Of a stretch of 64,000 bases of DNA, positions 27,673 through 37,897 are shown one piece after another. The stretch lies in the NCBI RefSeq assembly GCF_007665395.1, contig NZ_VDND01000006.1, forward strand, positions 124,001 through 188,000, written 5' to 3'. Position 1 is the stretch's first letter. Every line of letters starts with the position of its first letter. This stretch comes from Pseudomonas oryzihabitans. Its GTDB lineage: Bacteria > Pseudomonadota > Gammaproteobacteria > Pseudomonadales > Pseudomonadaceae. Below the pieces are notes generated by a model. That model did no database searches. It was given only the letters and a program-made list of their open reading frames with translations, and was not told where the DNA came from. Both the position numbers and the translations under genes were made by a program.

Positions 27673-28617
27673 ATGTCCATGCTCCGCGAAATTCGTATCG
27701 CTACGCGCCAGAGTGCCCTGGCGCTGTGGCAAGCCGACTATGTGAAAGCCCGCCTCGAAGCGGCGCATCCGGGATTGCGGGTGAGCCTGCTGCCCATGAC
27801 CAGTCGTGGCGACAAGCTGCTCGACGCGCCGCTGGCCAAGATCGGCGGCAAGGGCCTGTTCGTCAAGGAACTGGAAAACGCCCTGCTCGACGGCAGTGCC
27901 GACATCGCCGTGCACTCCATGAAGGACGTGCCCATGGAGTTTCCGGCCGGCCTCGGGCTCTATGCCATCTGCGAGCGGGAAGACCCCCGTGACGCCTTCG
28001 TCTCCAACCGCTACGCCCGGCTCGCCGACCTGCCCCGGGGCAGCGTGGTGGGCACCTCCAGCCTGAGACGCCAGGCCCAGTTGCTGGCCCTGCGCCCGGA
28101 TCTCGAGATCCGCTTCCTGCGTGGCAACGTCAACACCCGCCTGGCCAAGCTCGATGCCGACGACTACGACGCCATCATCCTGGCCGCCGCCGGCCTGATC
28201 CGCCTGGGCTTCGCCGACCGCATCCGCGAATCCCTCACCGTCGAGGACAGTCTGCCCGCGGGTGGCCAGGGCGCCGTGGGCATCGAGTGCCGGACCGACG
28301 ATGCCGAGGTCCATGCCCTGCTCGAGCCCCTGCACCACTTCGACACCGAGCGCCGGGTCGCCGCGGAACGGGCGCTCAATCGGCGCCTCAACGGCGGTTG
28401 CCAGGTACCCATCGCCTGCTATGCGGTGCAGGAAGGCGAACTGCTCTGGTTGCGCGGCCTGGTCGGCCAGCCCGACGGCGGCCTGCTGCTGCGCGCCGAG
28501 GCCCGCGGTCCACTGAACGATCCGGCCGGGCTGGGCGTGGCGGTGGCCGAAGAGCTGCTGGCCCAGGGCGCCCAGGGCATCCTCGACGCCGTCTATGGGA
28601 TCTCCGGCGAATCATGA
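27673..28617 (+). CDS. hemC: porphobilinogen deaminase HemC
   Basis: This 314-residue hydroxymethylbilane synthase polymerises four porphobilinogens. The dipyrromethane cofactor cysteine is C243 in [11 protein letters not shown]. Other hallmarks are [16 protein letters not shown], the active-site [11 protein letters not shown] and the loop [11 protein letters not shown]. The ATG at 27673 ([10 protein letters not shown]) is chosen by similarity to the P. aeruginosa N-terminus. A GTG three codons upstream and an ATG two codons downstream are possible. It overlaps hemD by four bases (ATGA). Confidence 0.95.
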   Translation: MSMLREIRIATRQSALALWQADYVKARLEAAHPGLRVSLLPMTSRGDKLLDAPLAKIGGKGLFVKELENALLDGSADIAVHSMKDVPMEFPAGLGLYAICEREDPRDAFVSNRYARLADLPRGSVVGTSSLRRQAQLLALRPDLEIRFLRGNVNTRLAKLDADDYDAIILAAAGLIRLGFADRIRESLTVEDSLPAGGQGAVGIECRTDDAEVHALLEPLHHFDTERRVAAERALNRRLNGGCQVPIACYAVQEGELLWLRGLVGQPDGGLLLRAEARGPLNDPAGLGVAVAEELLAQGAQGILDAVYGISGES

Positions 28618-29372
28618 GCGGCTGGCGGCTGCTGCTGACCCGCCCGGCGGAAGAAAATCCACCGCTCGCCGCGGCCCTGGCCGCGGCGGGCGTCGCCACC
28701 GCCAGCCTGCCGCTGCTGGCGATCCAGCCACTGGATGAGTCGCCGCAACAGCGCAGCCTCTGGCTCGATCTCGACCGCTATGCCGCCGTCGTGGTGGTCA
28801 GCAAGCCCGCTGCCCGCCTAGGGCTGGCTGCCCTGGATCGCTACTGGCCGCAGCCGCCGCTGCAGGCGTGGTTCGCCGTCGGTGCGGCCACGGCCGCCGT
28901 ACTCGAAGACTATGGCCTGGCGGTGCACCATCCCCAGCGCGAAGACAGCGAGGGCCTGTTGGCCCTGCCGGCCCTGGACGCAGCCCTGCAACGCCCCGGC
29001 CCGCAGGTGTTGCTGCTGCGTGGCGAGGGCGGTCGCGACCTGCTGATCGAGACCCTCGGCGCCCGGGGTGCCCGGGTCGAGGTGCTCGAGCTCTATCGCC
29101 GCCAGTGCCCGGACTACCCGGCAGGGCTGGTCCTAGAGACCCTGGCAGCGGAACGCCTGAATGCCATCATGGTCAGCAGTGGGCAGGGTTTCGCGCATCT
29201 GCAGGCCTGTGCGGGTGCGGATTGGCCCGAGTTGCGCCGTTATCCCCTGCTGGTACCCAGCGCCCGGGTGGCCGAGCTGGCCCGCGCCAGCGGTTGTCAC
29301 CGCGTGATCGAGTGCCAGGGCGCCAGCGCCGGTGCCTTGACCGCCGCGCTAGCCCATCACCATCCGGATTGA
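28614..29372 (+). CDS. hemD: uroporphyrinogen-III synthase HemD
   Basis: This 252-residue two-domain HemD fold converts hydroxymethylbilane to uroporphyrinogen III. Primary sequence is poorly conserved in this family. [10 protein letters not shown] at the N-terminus, [13 protein letters not shown] and the C-terminal [14 protein letters not shown] fit. The start overlaps the hemC stop and no other start fits the coupling. It is followed by hemX after 18 nt. Confidence 0.93.
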   Translation: MSGWRLLLTRPAEENPPLAAALAAAGVATASLPLLAIQPLDESPQQRSLWLDLDRYAAVVVVSKPAARLGLAALDRYWPQPPLQAWFAVGAATAAVLEDYGLAVHHPQREDSEGLLALPALDAALQRPGPQVLLLRGEGGRDLLIETLGARGARVEVLELYRRQCPDYPAGLVLETLAAERLNAIMVSSGQGFAHLQACAGADWPELRRYPLLVPSARVAELARASGCHRVIECQGASAGALTAALAHHHPD

Positions 29373-29390
29373 CCCTTACAAGGAATTCCC

Positions 29391-30554
29391 GTGAGCGAAA
29401 CCCAAGCCCCCCGCGCCGACGACGTCTCTCCCGATCCTGTCGTGACTCCCGCCTCGCCACCGCCGGCGCCACCCCCGGCCAGCGTGCGCCGCAAGGGCTC
29501 GGGCAAGGCGTCTGGCCTCGCGCTGCTGGCCCTGCTGGTGGCCGCCGGTGGCCTGGGCGTGGGCGGCTGGAGTGTCTGGCAGCTGCAGCAGGTGCACCAG
29601 GCCGAGCAGGCGCAAGCCGCCCAGGCCGAGGACCTGCGGAGCCAGCTGCGCCAGCTGGAGATGCGCAACCAGGCCCTGAGTGCCGACCTCGGCCGGCTGC
29701 CTTCGGCCAACGAACTGGAAGAGCGGCGTCGCCAGCTGGCGGCCCTGCAGGGCGACCAGCAGCACCTGGCCGAACAGTTCAAGGAAGTGGTCGGCCAGAG
29801 TCGCCAGGCCTGGCGCCTGACCGAAGCCGAGCACCTGCTGCGCATGGCGACCCTGCGGATGGTCGCCTTGCAGGACGTACCCAGCGCGCAGAACCTGCTG
29901 CAGGGCGTCGACGACATCCTCAAGGCGCAGAACGACCCGGCCGCCTTCGCCGCGCGCCAGCAACTCGCCAATGCCCAGCAGACCCTGCGGCAGCTGCCCG
30001 ACCTGGACCGCACCGGCCAGTTCGTCCAGCTGGCCTCGCTGCGCAACCAGGTGCAGAGCCTGGAGCCCCTGCCGCCACGCTTCTCCACCACGGTGGCCGA
30101 TCAGCCCGGGGTCGAGAAGGCCGCGGTGCCGCCGAGCAATGCCCTGCAGCAGTGGTGGCAGGATTTCCGCCAGCGCATCTCCAGCTATTTCCGCATCGAC
30201 TTCTCCGCCGACCAGCCGATCCGTCCGCTGCTGGCCGAGGAATCCCTGGCCCAGGTGCGCCTGGCCATGAGCCTGGCGCTGGAGCAGGCACAGTGGGCCG
30301 TGCTCAACGGCAACCAGGACGTCTATCGCCTCTCCATCGAGCAGGCCGAAGACGTCCTCGCCGCCCACTTCAACAACCAGAATCCGGAAAGCCGCGCGGT
30401 CAAGCTGCGCCTCCAGGAGCTGGCCGAGCGCCCGGTCACCTTCGAGGCGCCGGACCTGACGCCGGCCCTGACCGCGCTGCAGGCCTACATCGCGCAACGT
30501 CAGCAAATCCAGCCGAACATTGCCGCCGGCGCGGCTCAGGAGAATCGCCCATGA
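29391..30554 (+). CDS. hemX: HemX-like membrane protein
   Basis: This 387-residue protein has a Pro/Ala-rich cytoplasmic N-terminus, one membrane helix (about 39-62), an Ala/Gln-rich coiled coil and a periplasmic domain. It matches HemX, once called uroporphyrinogen-III methyltransferase. It lacks the SAM-binding fold, so that enzymatic label should not be used. Its role in haem synthesis is structural or unknown. The start MSETQAP follows an AAGGAA site, and the stop overlaps hemY by 4 nt. Confidence 0.9.
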   Translation: MSETQAPRADDVSPDPVVTPASPPPAPPPASVRRKGSGKASGLALLALLVAAGGLGVGGWSVWQLQQVHQAEQAQAAQAEDLRSQLRQLEMRNQALSADLGRLPSANELEERRRQLAALQGDQQHLAEQFKEVVGQSRQAWRLTEAEHLLRMATLRMVALQDVPSAQNLLQGVDDILKAQNDPAAFAARQQLANAQQTLRQLPDLDRTGQFVQLASLRNQVQSLEPLPPRFSTTVADQPGVEKAAVPPSNALQQWWQDFRQRISSYFRIDFSADQPIRPLLAEESLAQVRLAMSLALEQAQWAVLNGNQDVYRLSIEQAEDVLAAHFNNQNPESRAVKLRLQELAERPVTFEAPDLTPALTALQAYIAQRQQIQPNIAAGAAQENRP

Positions 30555-31759
30555 AGCGCCTGTACCTGCTGTTCCTGTTCGCCCTGCTCGTCGGCCTGGG
30601 CGTCGCCGTGGTGCTGGCCAAGGAGCCGGGCTATGTGCTGCTGTCCTACAGCAACTTCCGCTACGAATCGAGCCTCTGGGCGTTCCTGGCCCTGCTGGTG
30701 GCCGTCTGGCTGGCGCTCTACATCCTCAAGCTGGTGCTCGGCGCCCTGGGCCTGACCGGCAAGGTGCTCAATCCCTGGTCGCGGCACAATCGCCAGCGGC
30801 GCCTGGACCAGGCGCGGCACAAGGGCCAGCTGGAACTGGCCGAGGGCAACTGGAGCGGTGCCCTCAAACATCTCAAGAGCGCCGCCGAACACGCCGACCA
30901 GCCGCTGTTCGTACTGCTCGGCGCCGCCCGCGCCGCCAACGAGCTGGGTGACCTGGAAGAACGCGACCGCCTGCTGCGTCAGGCCCGCGAGCGCGAGCCC
31001 CAGGCCGAGCTGGCCATCGGCCTGCAGCAGGCCCGCTTGCAGATCGATCGCGGCCAGTACCTGGAGGCGCGCGACAGCCTGGCGCCGCTGCAGGCCAAGT
31101 ATCCGAAGAATGGCGAGGTGCTGCTGCAGCTGCAGCGCCTGCAGGTGACCCTGCGTGACTGGTCGGCGCTGATCGCCCTGCTGCCGCAGCTGCGCAAGCA
31201 GCAGGTGCTGCGCCCGCAGGAGCAGGACGACCTGGAGCGTAAGGTGTGGATCGCCACCCTCGACGAGGTGCCGCCCCAGGGCGCGGAGTCGGCCCTGGAC
31301 GCCCAGTGGCAACAGGTGCCCACGGCGCTCAAGGGCGATGCCTCGGTGGTGCTGGCCTATGCCCGCCAGCTGCGCGCCATCGGCCGCGACGATCTCGCCG
31401 AGGAAGTCCTGCACATCACCCTCAATCGGCAGTGGGACGAGCGCCTGGTCGAGCTCTACGGCCAGCTGCGGCCGCGCGATGCCAGTCGCCCGCTGCAGCA
31501 TGCCGAGGGCTGGCTCAAGGACCGCCCCCAGGATCCGGTGCTGCTGCTGGCCCTGGGTCGGCTGTGCATGAACAACCAGCTGTGGGGCAAGGCGCGTGAA
31601 TATCTGGAGCGCAGCCTGGCGCAGCGTCCCTCCGCGGTGACCGCCGGCGAACTGGCCCGCGTGGCCATCCAGCTGGGCGATGTGAGCCGTAGCCAGCAGC
31701 TGCTGCAGAGCCAGTGGCGCGAGCCGGCGGCGGATCCGCTGCCGACGCCGAGGGTCTGA
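30551..31759 (+). CDS. hemY: HemY-like TPR membrane protein
   Basis: This 402-residue protein has two N-terminal membrane helices (about 5-23 and 43-66) followed by TPR-like repeats in the cytoplasm. It is the proteobacterial HemY of the hemCDXY operon and is unrelated to the Bacillus protoporphyrinogen oxidase of the same name. It probably scaffolds haem-synthesis proteins at the membrane. The ATG at 30551 forms an ATGA overlap with hemX. Readings that begin far upstream in this frame run through hemD and hemX and are spurious. Confidence 0.9.
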   Translation: MKRLYLLFLFALLVGLGVAVVLAKEPGYVLLSYSNFRYESSLWAFLALLVAVWLALYILKLVLGALGLTGKVLNPWSRHNRQRRLDQARHKGQLELAEGNWSGALKHLKSAAEHADQPLFVLLGAARAANELGDLEERDRLLRQAREREPQAELAIGLQQARLQIDRGQYLEARDSLAPLQAKYPKNGEVLLQLQRLQVTLRDWSALIALLPQLRKQQVLRPQEQDDLERKVWIATLDEVPPQGAESALDAQWQQVPTALKGDASVVLAYARQLRAIGRDDLAEEVLHITLNRQWDERLVELYGQLRPRDASRPLQHAEGWLKDRPQDPVLLLALGRLCMNNQLWGKAREYLERSLAQRPSAVTAGELARVAIQLGDVSRSQQLLQSQWREPAADPLPTPRV

Positions 31760-31774
31760 GCGGGACCCTCGCTC

Positions 31775-31804
31775 GCCCGGGTCCTTGAAAGGTGCCCGGG
31801 CTTT
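31775..31804 (+). terminator. hairpin terminator after hemY
   Basis: A nested hairpin, GCCCGGG (31775-31781) with CCCGGGC (31795-31801) around an inner CCTT/AAGG, is followed by a short TTT. It lies between hemY and dsbB. The T-tract is short, so termination may be partial. Confidence 0.5.
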
Positions 31805-31847
31805 CACTACCGTAACGTCCCAATTCCCTGTTGGAGACGGCGCGTCC

Positions 31848-32333
31848 GTGACTAGTCCCCGCTTCATCTTCCTGTTCATGGCCGCCACCTGCGCGGTGCT
31901 CATGGGCGTCGGTCTCTATCTCGAACACGTGGTCGGTCTCGAGCCCTGTCCGCTGTGCGTCGTGCAGCGGATCTTCTTCATCCTGGTGGGGGTGGTCGCG
32001 CTGATCGCCGGCATCCAGGCCCCCGGGCTGCGCGGACGGCGCATCTACGGCGTGATCCTGCTGTTGCTGGCCGCCGCTGGCGCCGCTACCGCCGGGCGCC
32101 AGGTCTATCTGCAGACGGTGCCGGCGGAAGAGCTGGCGGCCTGCCTGCCCAGCCTCGACTACATGATGCAGGCACTGCCCTTCCAGGAAATCATCCGCCT
32201 GGTGCTGCACGGCACCGCCGACTGCGCCGAGGTCAACTGGACCCTGTTCGGCCTGAGCATCCCGGAGTGGAGCCTGCTGGCCTTCGTCCTGCTCATGGCT
32301 TTGAGCCTGGTCAAGATCTTCCGCCGTCGCTGA
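31848..32333 (+). CDS. dsbB: disulfide bond formation protein DsbB
   Basis: This 161-residue inner-membrane protein has four helices. DsbB reoxidises periplasmic DsbA and passes electrons to ubiquinone. The quinone-side pair is in EPCPLCVVQR. The second periplasmic pair is the cysteine in ELAACLPSL with that in HGTADCAEV. The GTG start at 31848 is chosen because GGAGA sits about 9 nt before it, and an upstream start would fall in the terminator. P. aeruginosa has this paralogue (PA5256) between hemY and algQ. Confidence 0.93.
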   Translation: MTSPRFIFLFMAATCAVLMGVGLYLEHVVGLEPCPLCVVQRIFFILVGVVALIAGIQAPGLRGRRIYGVILLLLAAAGAATAGRQVYLQTVPAEELAACLPSLDYMMQALPFQEIIRLVLHGTADCAEVNWTLFGLSIPEWSLLAFVLLMALSLVKIFRRR

Positions 32334-32441
32334 CCTTTCTCCGAGCAACGGCACTCGCCTGACGAGACGATGTCGGTATAGTTCCTGATAAACCCGGGCG
32401 CCCGCGCCCGGACCGTCTCGCCCGTATAGAGAGCTGCCGTC

Positions 32442-32918
32442 ATGCTAGAAACCTGCCGCAATGCCCAGGAACGCTGGGGTGGGGTCCACCAGCTGATCGA
32501 CCGCTGGCTGATCGCCCGCCGTGAGCTGGTGACCGCTTACGAAACCCTGGACCTGGAACCGCTGCTGGCCCCGGTGCGGGAATTGAGCGAATTGGAGCGC
32601 CTGTGCGACATGCTGGTCGACTACATGTCCACCGCGCACTTCGAGATCTACGAGCAACTGGTGGCGGAAGCCCGGGAATTCCAGGACGAGCGCGCCATCG
32701 AGTTCGCCGACAGCGTCTACCCGCGCCTGCAGGCGCTCACCGACGCCGCCCTGAACTTCAACGACAGATTCGAGCGCGGTGCCTATCGCGACCCGGGTCT
32801 GCTGACCATCGAACTCAAGCTGCTGGGGGAAACCCTGCGCGAACGCTTCGAGCTGGAGGATTGCCTCATCGAGGTGCTCCACACCGCTCACCAGCAACCC
32901 CGCCTGGCCTCGGTCTAG
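32442..32918 (+). CDS. algQ: anti-sigma-70 factor AlgQ (Rsd family)
   Basis: This 158-residue all-helical Rsd/AlgQ protein starts MLETCRNAQERWGGVHQLIDRWL. Rsd/AlgQ proteins bind region 4 of sigma-70 and favour alternative sigma factors. In P. aeruginosa AlgQ affects alginate and siderophore expression. The 108-bp leader contains nested inverted repeats (32363-32369 with 32414-32420, and 32394-32400 with 32405-32411). Its TAG stop shares CTAG with the converging gene. Confidence 0.93.
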   Translation: MLETCRNAQERWGGVHQLIDRWLIARRELVTAYETLDLEPLLAPVRELSELERLCDMLVDYMSTAHFEIYEQLVAEAREFQDERAIEFADSVYPRLQALTDAALNFNDRFERGAYRDPGLLTIELKLLGETLRERFELEDCLIEVLHTAHQQPRLASV

Positions 32919-33379
32919 AACCCGCGCGTCCGCGTCGCCTCGGCGAGCAGGACGAGATCGGCCGCTGCGGCCTGGGGCGGCGCCACGGCGCGCAGCCAGG
33001 CGCCGGCCTCACCCGCGTCGCGGCATGGCCAGTGCGCGGCCAGCCGGGCCAGACGCGCGAGCTGTTCGCGCTCCGCGGCCAGTTCCAGTCCCTTGAGCTG
33101 CTCGCGCAGCGCGGCCAGGTCTTCATCCGCGCCGGCCGGCACCTTCCAGGCCTGCCGCAACTGGCGCAGCGGCCGCACCACCGTATCCTGCCAGTTCGAG
33201 GCGGCGGCCTGCAGCCGTTCCAGGCCCCGGGTCGCCAGGGCGCAACCGCGGTGATCGAGCCAGAGCGCCGTCAACACCAGGCAGACATCGGCCCCGGCTT
33301 CCTGCAGGCGTAAACAGGCGCCTTCCACGCCGGGCCGGGCGTATACTGCCAGGGCGAATTCCCACAGGTCCTCTTGCAT
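32915..33379 (-). CDS. TIGR02444 family protein
   Basis: This 154-residue helical protein begins MQEDLWEFALAVYARPGVEGACLRLQ, typical of the TIGR02444 family found in pseudomonads and vibrios. It has no signal peptide and no known activity. It lies back to back with the ABC-F gene and ends on the same CTAG as algQ. It corresponds in position to a conserved hypothetical gene between algQ and the ABC-F gene of P. aeruginosa. Confidence 0.82.
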   Translation of the reverse strand: MQEDLWEFALAVYARPGVEGACLRLQEAGADVCLVLTALWLDHRGCALATRGLERLQAAASNWQDTVVRPLRQLRQAWKVPAGADEDLAALREQLKGLELAAEREQLARLARLAAHWPCRDAGEAGAWLRAVAPPQAAAADLVLLAEATRTRGF

Positions 33380-33426
33380 GTCCGTCTCCCCGTTCGTGGG
33401 TGGCGGAGCTGCTACACTCCGCCGCC

Positions 33427-35339
<1,913 letters not shown>

Positions 35340-35340
<1 letters not shown>

Positions 35341-35918
35341 TGACGGAGTGGCTGCACACCTGGCTGCCCGGCTGGGGCGACTACCTGCTGGTGGCCGGCC
35401 AGGTCGCCCTGGTGCTGTTCATCGGCTATGTCCTGCAGCGCTTCGTGGCCCGCGCGGTCACCGGCCTGGGCGAGCGCTATCCGCTGCCGCCGCAGATCGT
35501 CCTGGGGCTGCGCGGTACCCTGCGCTGGCTGATCATGGGCAGTGCCATCCTCATGGCGCTGGAGCGCTTCGGGGTCTCCGCGGCGGTGCTCTGGACCGCC
35601 ATTTCCGGTTTCGTCGCGGTGGCCGCGGTAGCCTTCTTCGCCATCTGGAGCGTACTCTCCAACCTGTTCTGCGCGGTGCTGATCTTCACCGTCGGCCCCT
35701 TCCGCCTGGGTGATCGCATCGAGGTGCTGGATGCCTCCGACAAGCCCGGCATCAAGGGCCGGGTGGTGGCCATCAACATGCTCTTCGTGACGCTGCAGGA
35801 ACTGGACGAGCAGCAGGAAGGCGCGCTGGTGCAGATTCCCAATACCCAGTTCTTCCAGAAGTCGGTACGCCGTTGGCGCGATGCCGACGGCTCCTTCGAT
35901 TTCCATCTCGACAGGTGA
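35340..35918 (+). CDS. short MscS-family mechanosensitive channel
   Basis: This 192-residue protein has two membrane segments, then the MscS pore helix (AVLWTAISGFVAVAAVAFFAIWSVLSN) and a beta domain containing VGPFRLGDRIEVL and VQIPNTQFF. It is much shorter than E. coli MscS (286) and ends soon after the beta domain, with no cytoplasmic cage C-terminus. The ATG overlaps the upstream TGA by one base, so the two genes are coupled. It probably forms a small ion channel in the inner membrane. Confidence 0.85.
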
Positions 35919-35922
35919 ACCC

Positions 35923-36558
35923 ATGAGTCTGCAGGTCTGGACCGGTTTCTTCATCGCCTGCTGGATGATCAGCCTGTCACCGGGTGCCGGCGCCATCGCC
36001 TCCATGAGCGCCGGGGTGACCCTGGGCTTTCGCCGTGGCTACTGGACAGCCATCGGCCTGCAGCTGGGGCTGGCCCTGCAGATCGCCGTCGTCGCGGTCG
36101 GCGTAGGGGCCCTGCTGGCCACCTCCCAACTGGCCTTCACCCTCATCAAGTGGTTCGGCGTGGCCTATCTCGCCTACCTGGCGATCCGCCAATGGCGCGC
36201 GGCGCCCCTGGACCTGGGCGCCCAGGTGGCTGGCGAGCGGGCGCCGCCGCGGATCGGCGCCCTGGTGCTGCGCGGTTTCCTCGTCAACGTCAGCAACCCC
36301 AAGGCGCTGATCTTCATGCTCGCGGTGCTGCCCCAGTTCGTCGATCCCCAGGCGCCGCTGACCGCCCAGTACCTGATCATCGGGGCGACCATGGTCAGCG
36401 TCGACCTGATCGTGATGGCGGGCTACACCGGCCTGGCCGCCCGGGTGCTTACCCTGCTGCGCACACCACGGCAGCAGCGGCTGACCAACCGGGTCTTCGC
36501 CAGCCTGTTCCTCGCCGCCGCGGCTTTGCTGTCCACGGTCAGGCGCGCGGCGCTCTGA
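35923..36558 (+). CDS. LysE/RhtB family amino-acid exporter
   Basis: This 211-residue protein has about six membrane helices and the family signature SLSPGAGAIASMSAGVTLGFRRG near the N-terminus, then FLVNVSNPKALIFMLAVLPQF. LysE/RhtB proteins export amino acids such as homoserine, threonine or lysine. The substrate is unknown. The ATG at 35923 lies 4 nt after the mscS-like stop, which suggests co-transcription. It ends 12 bp from the converging dehydrogenase gene. Confidence 0.9.
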   Translation: MSLQVWTGFFIACWMISLSPGAGAIASMSAGVTLGFRRGYWTAIGLQLGLALQIAVVAVGVGALLATSQLAFTLIKWFGVAYLAYLAIRQWRAAPLDLGAQVAGERAPPRIGALVLRGFLVNVSNPKALIFMLAVLPQFVDPQAPLTAQYLIIGATMVSVDLIVMAGYTGLAARVLTLLRTPRQQRLTNRVFASLFLAAAALLSTVRRAAL

Positions 36559-36570
36559 CCGCGGGTCCCG

Positions 36571-37335
36571 CTACCAGACCACTGGCTGGCCCTGCCAGTC
36601 CCAGAAACTGCCGGTGGCGGCCGGGCCCTGGGCGGTCAGTACCTCCAGCAGGCGCTCCGCCGCGTAGGCGGGCGTGAACAGTCGCTCGGCCGGCACTCGC
36701 GCCTGGAAGGGGCGTGACAGCGCGGTATCCGTGGTGCCGGGATGCAGCGCCAGCACGCAGCTCGCGGGATTGAGCCGCCGGAGTTCGATGCTGGCGCAGC
36801 GCAGGCCCTGGTTGAGGGCCGCCTTGGCCATGCGGTAGCCGTACCAGCCGCCCAGGTGGTTGTCGCCGATGGAGCCGACCCGGGCCGACAATGCCGCGAT
36901 CTGGCAGGGATGGTGGCCCTTGAGCAGCGGGGTCAGCTGCCTGATCAGCAGCACCGGCAGGACGGCATTGGCCAGGTAGCTTTCCAGCAGGCCCGCCTGG
37001 TCCACCTGGGCGAGACTCTTCTCGGCCCGTGCCTGGGTGCCCTGCAACCGCCCCGAGGCGCACAGCAGCAGGTCCAGGCGGGGGGTGGCCGCGGCCAGCC
37101 GGGAGGCCAGGTCCGGCTCGTTCAGCACATCGACATCGAGGCGGCGCAGACGGTCGCCATGGCGCCGTGCCAGCGCGGCCAGGCCATCATGAGCCTCGGC
37201 CTGGCGCGCGCAGGCCCAGACCAGGGCGATGTCCTCGCGTGCCAGCAGGCGTTCGCACAGGGCCAGCCCGAGGCCGCCGGTGGCGCCGTACACCAGGGCC
37301 TGGGCGGGCTGCTCCAGGCGTTGCCAGAAGGTCAT
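36571..37335 (-). CDS. short-chain dehydrogenase/reductase (CsgA/C-factor-like)
   Basis: This 254-residue SDR has the cofactor motif GATGGLG at 18-24, LLLCASGRL in place of the usual NNAG, a serine in AALSARVGS and the catalytic YGYRMAK. The sequence resembles C-factor-like SDRs. The substrate is unknown. It converges with the LysE gene and is divergent from yaiI. Confidence 0.88.
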   Translation of the reverse strand: MTFWQRLEQPAQALVYGATGGLGLALCERLLAREDIALVWACARQAEAHDGLAALARRHGDRLRRLDVDVLNEPDLASRLAAATPRLDLLLCASGRLQGTQARAEKSLAQVDQAGLLESYLANAVLPVLLIRQLTPLLKGHHPCQIAALSARVGSIGDNHLGGWYGYRMAKAALNQGLRCASIELRRLNPASCVLALHPGTTDTALSRPFQARVPAERLFTPAYAAERLLEVLTAQGPAATGSFWDWQGQPVVW

Positions 37336-37435
37336 GGGTGGGCTCCCGTCGGTTGGTCATCCCTGTCCGACCGCGCCGCTGCGCTGGGGTGCGCCGCCGG
37401 GGCAGGGTATCCTGAGCTTTTGCCGGAGAACGCCC

Positions 37436-37897
37436 GTGATCCTGTGGATCGATGCCGATGCCTGTCCACGCGCCGCCAAGGAGCTGGTCTGCAAGTTCGC
37501 CCTCAAGCGCAAGCTGGAGGTGGTGCTGGTGGCCGGCCAGCCGCAGATCAAGCCGCCGTTCGCCTGCGTCCGCCTGGTGGTGGTACCCAGTGGCCCGGAC
37601 GCCGCCGATGACCATCTGGTCGAGCAGGCGCAACCGGGCGACCTGGTGATCTGCAGCGACATCCCGCTGGCCGATCGACTGGTCAAGAAGGGCGTGGCGG
37701 CGCTCGATCCGCGCGGCCAGGAATTCGACGAGCGCAACATGGGCCAGCGCCTGGCCATGCGCAACCTGATGACCGACCTGCGCGACCAGGGGCAGATGGG
37801 CGGGGGGCAGGCCGGCTACGGGGACCGCGATCGCCAGGCCTTCGCCAATGCCCTGGATCGACTGCTCACCCGGCTCCAGCGCAGCGCGGCGGACTAG
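37436..37897 (+). CDS. yaiI: YaiI/YqxD family protein (DUF188, PIN-like)
   Basis: This 153-residue DUF188 protein opens VILWIDADACPRAAKE and contains DHLVEQAQPGDLVICSDIPLADRL, typical of YaiI. The fold is PIN-like with conserved aspartates, suggesting nuclease activity that has not been shown. The start is the GTG at 37436, with GGAGA 8 nt upstream. It ends on the CTAG shared with the MHYT gene. It corresponds to PA5247. Confidence 0.9.
   Translation: MILWIDADACPRAAKELVCKFALKRKLEVVLVAGQPQIKPPFACVRLVVVPSGPDAADDHLVEQAQPGDLVICSDIPLADRLVKKGVAALDPRGQEFDERNMGQRLAMRNLMTDLRDQGQMGGGQAGYGDRDRQAFANALDRLLTRLQRSAAD

Noticed and set aside
28868..31759. One very long plus-strand frame ending with HemY
   Set aside because: Only the part from 30551 is coding. 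The upstream part runs through hemD and hemX out of frame.
35635..35642. Another GCGGTAGC ops core, on the plus strand
   Set aside because: It lies inside the mscS-like coding sequence with no long surface operon downstream. A single 8-mer is expected by chance in 64 kb.
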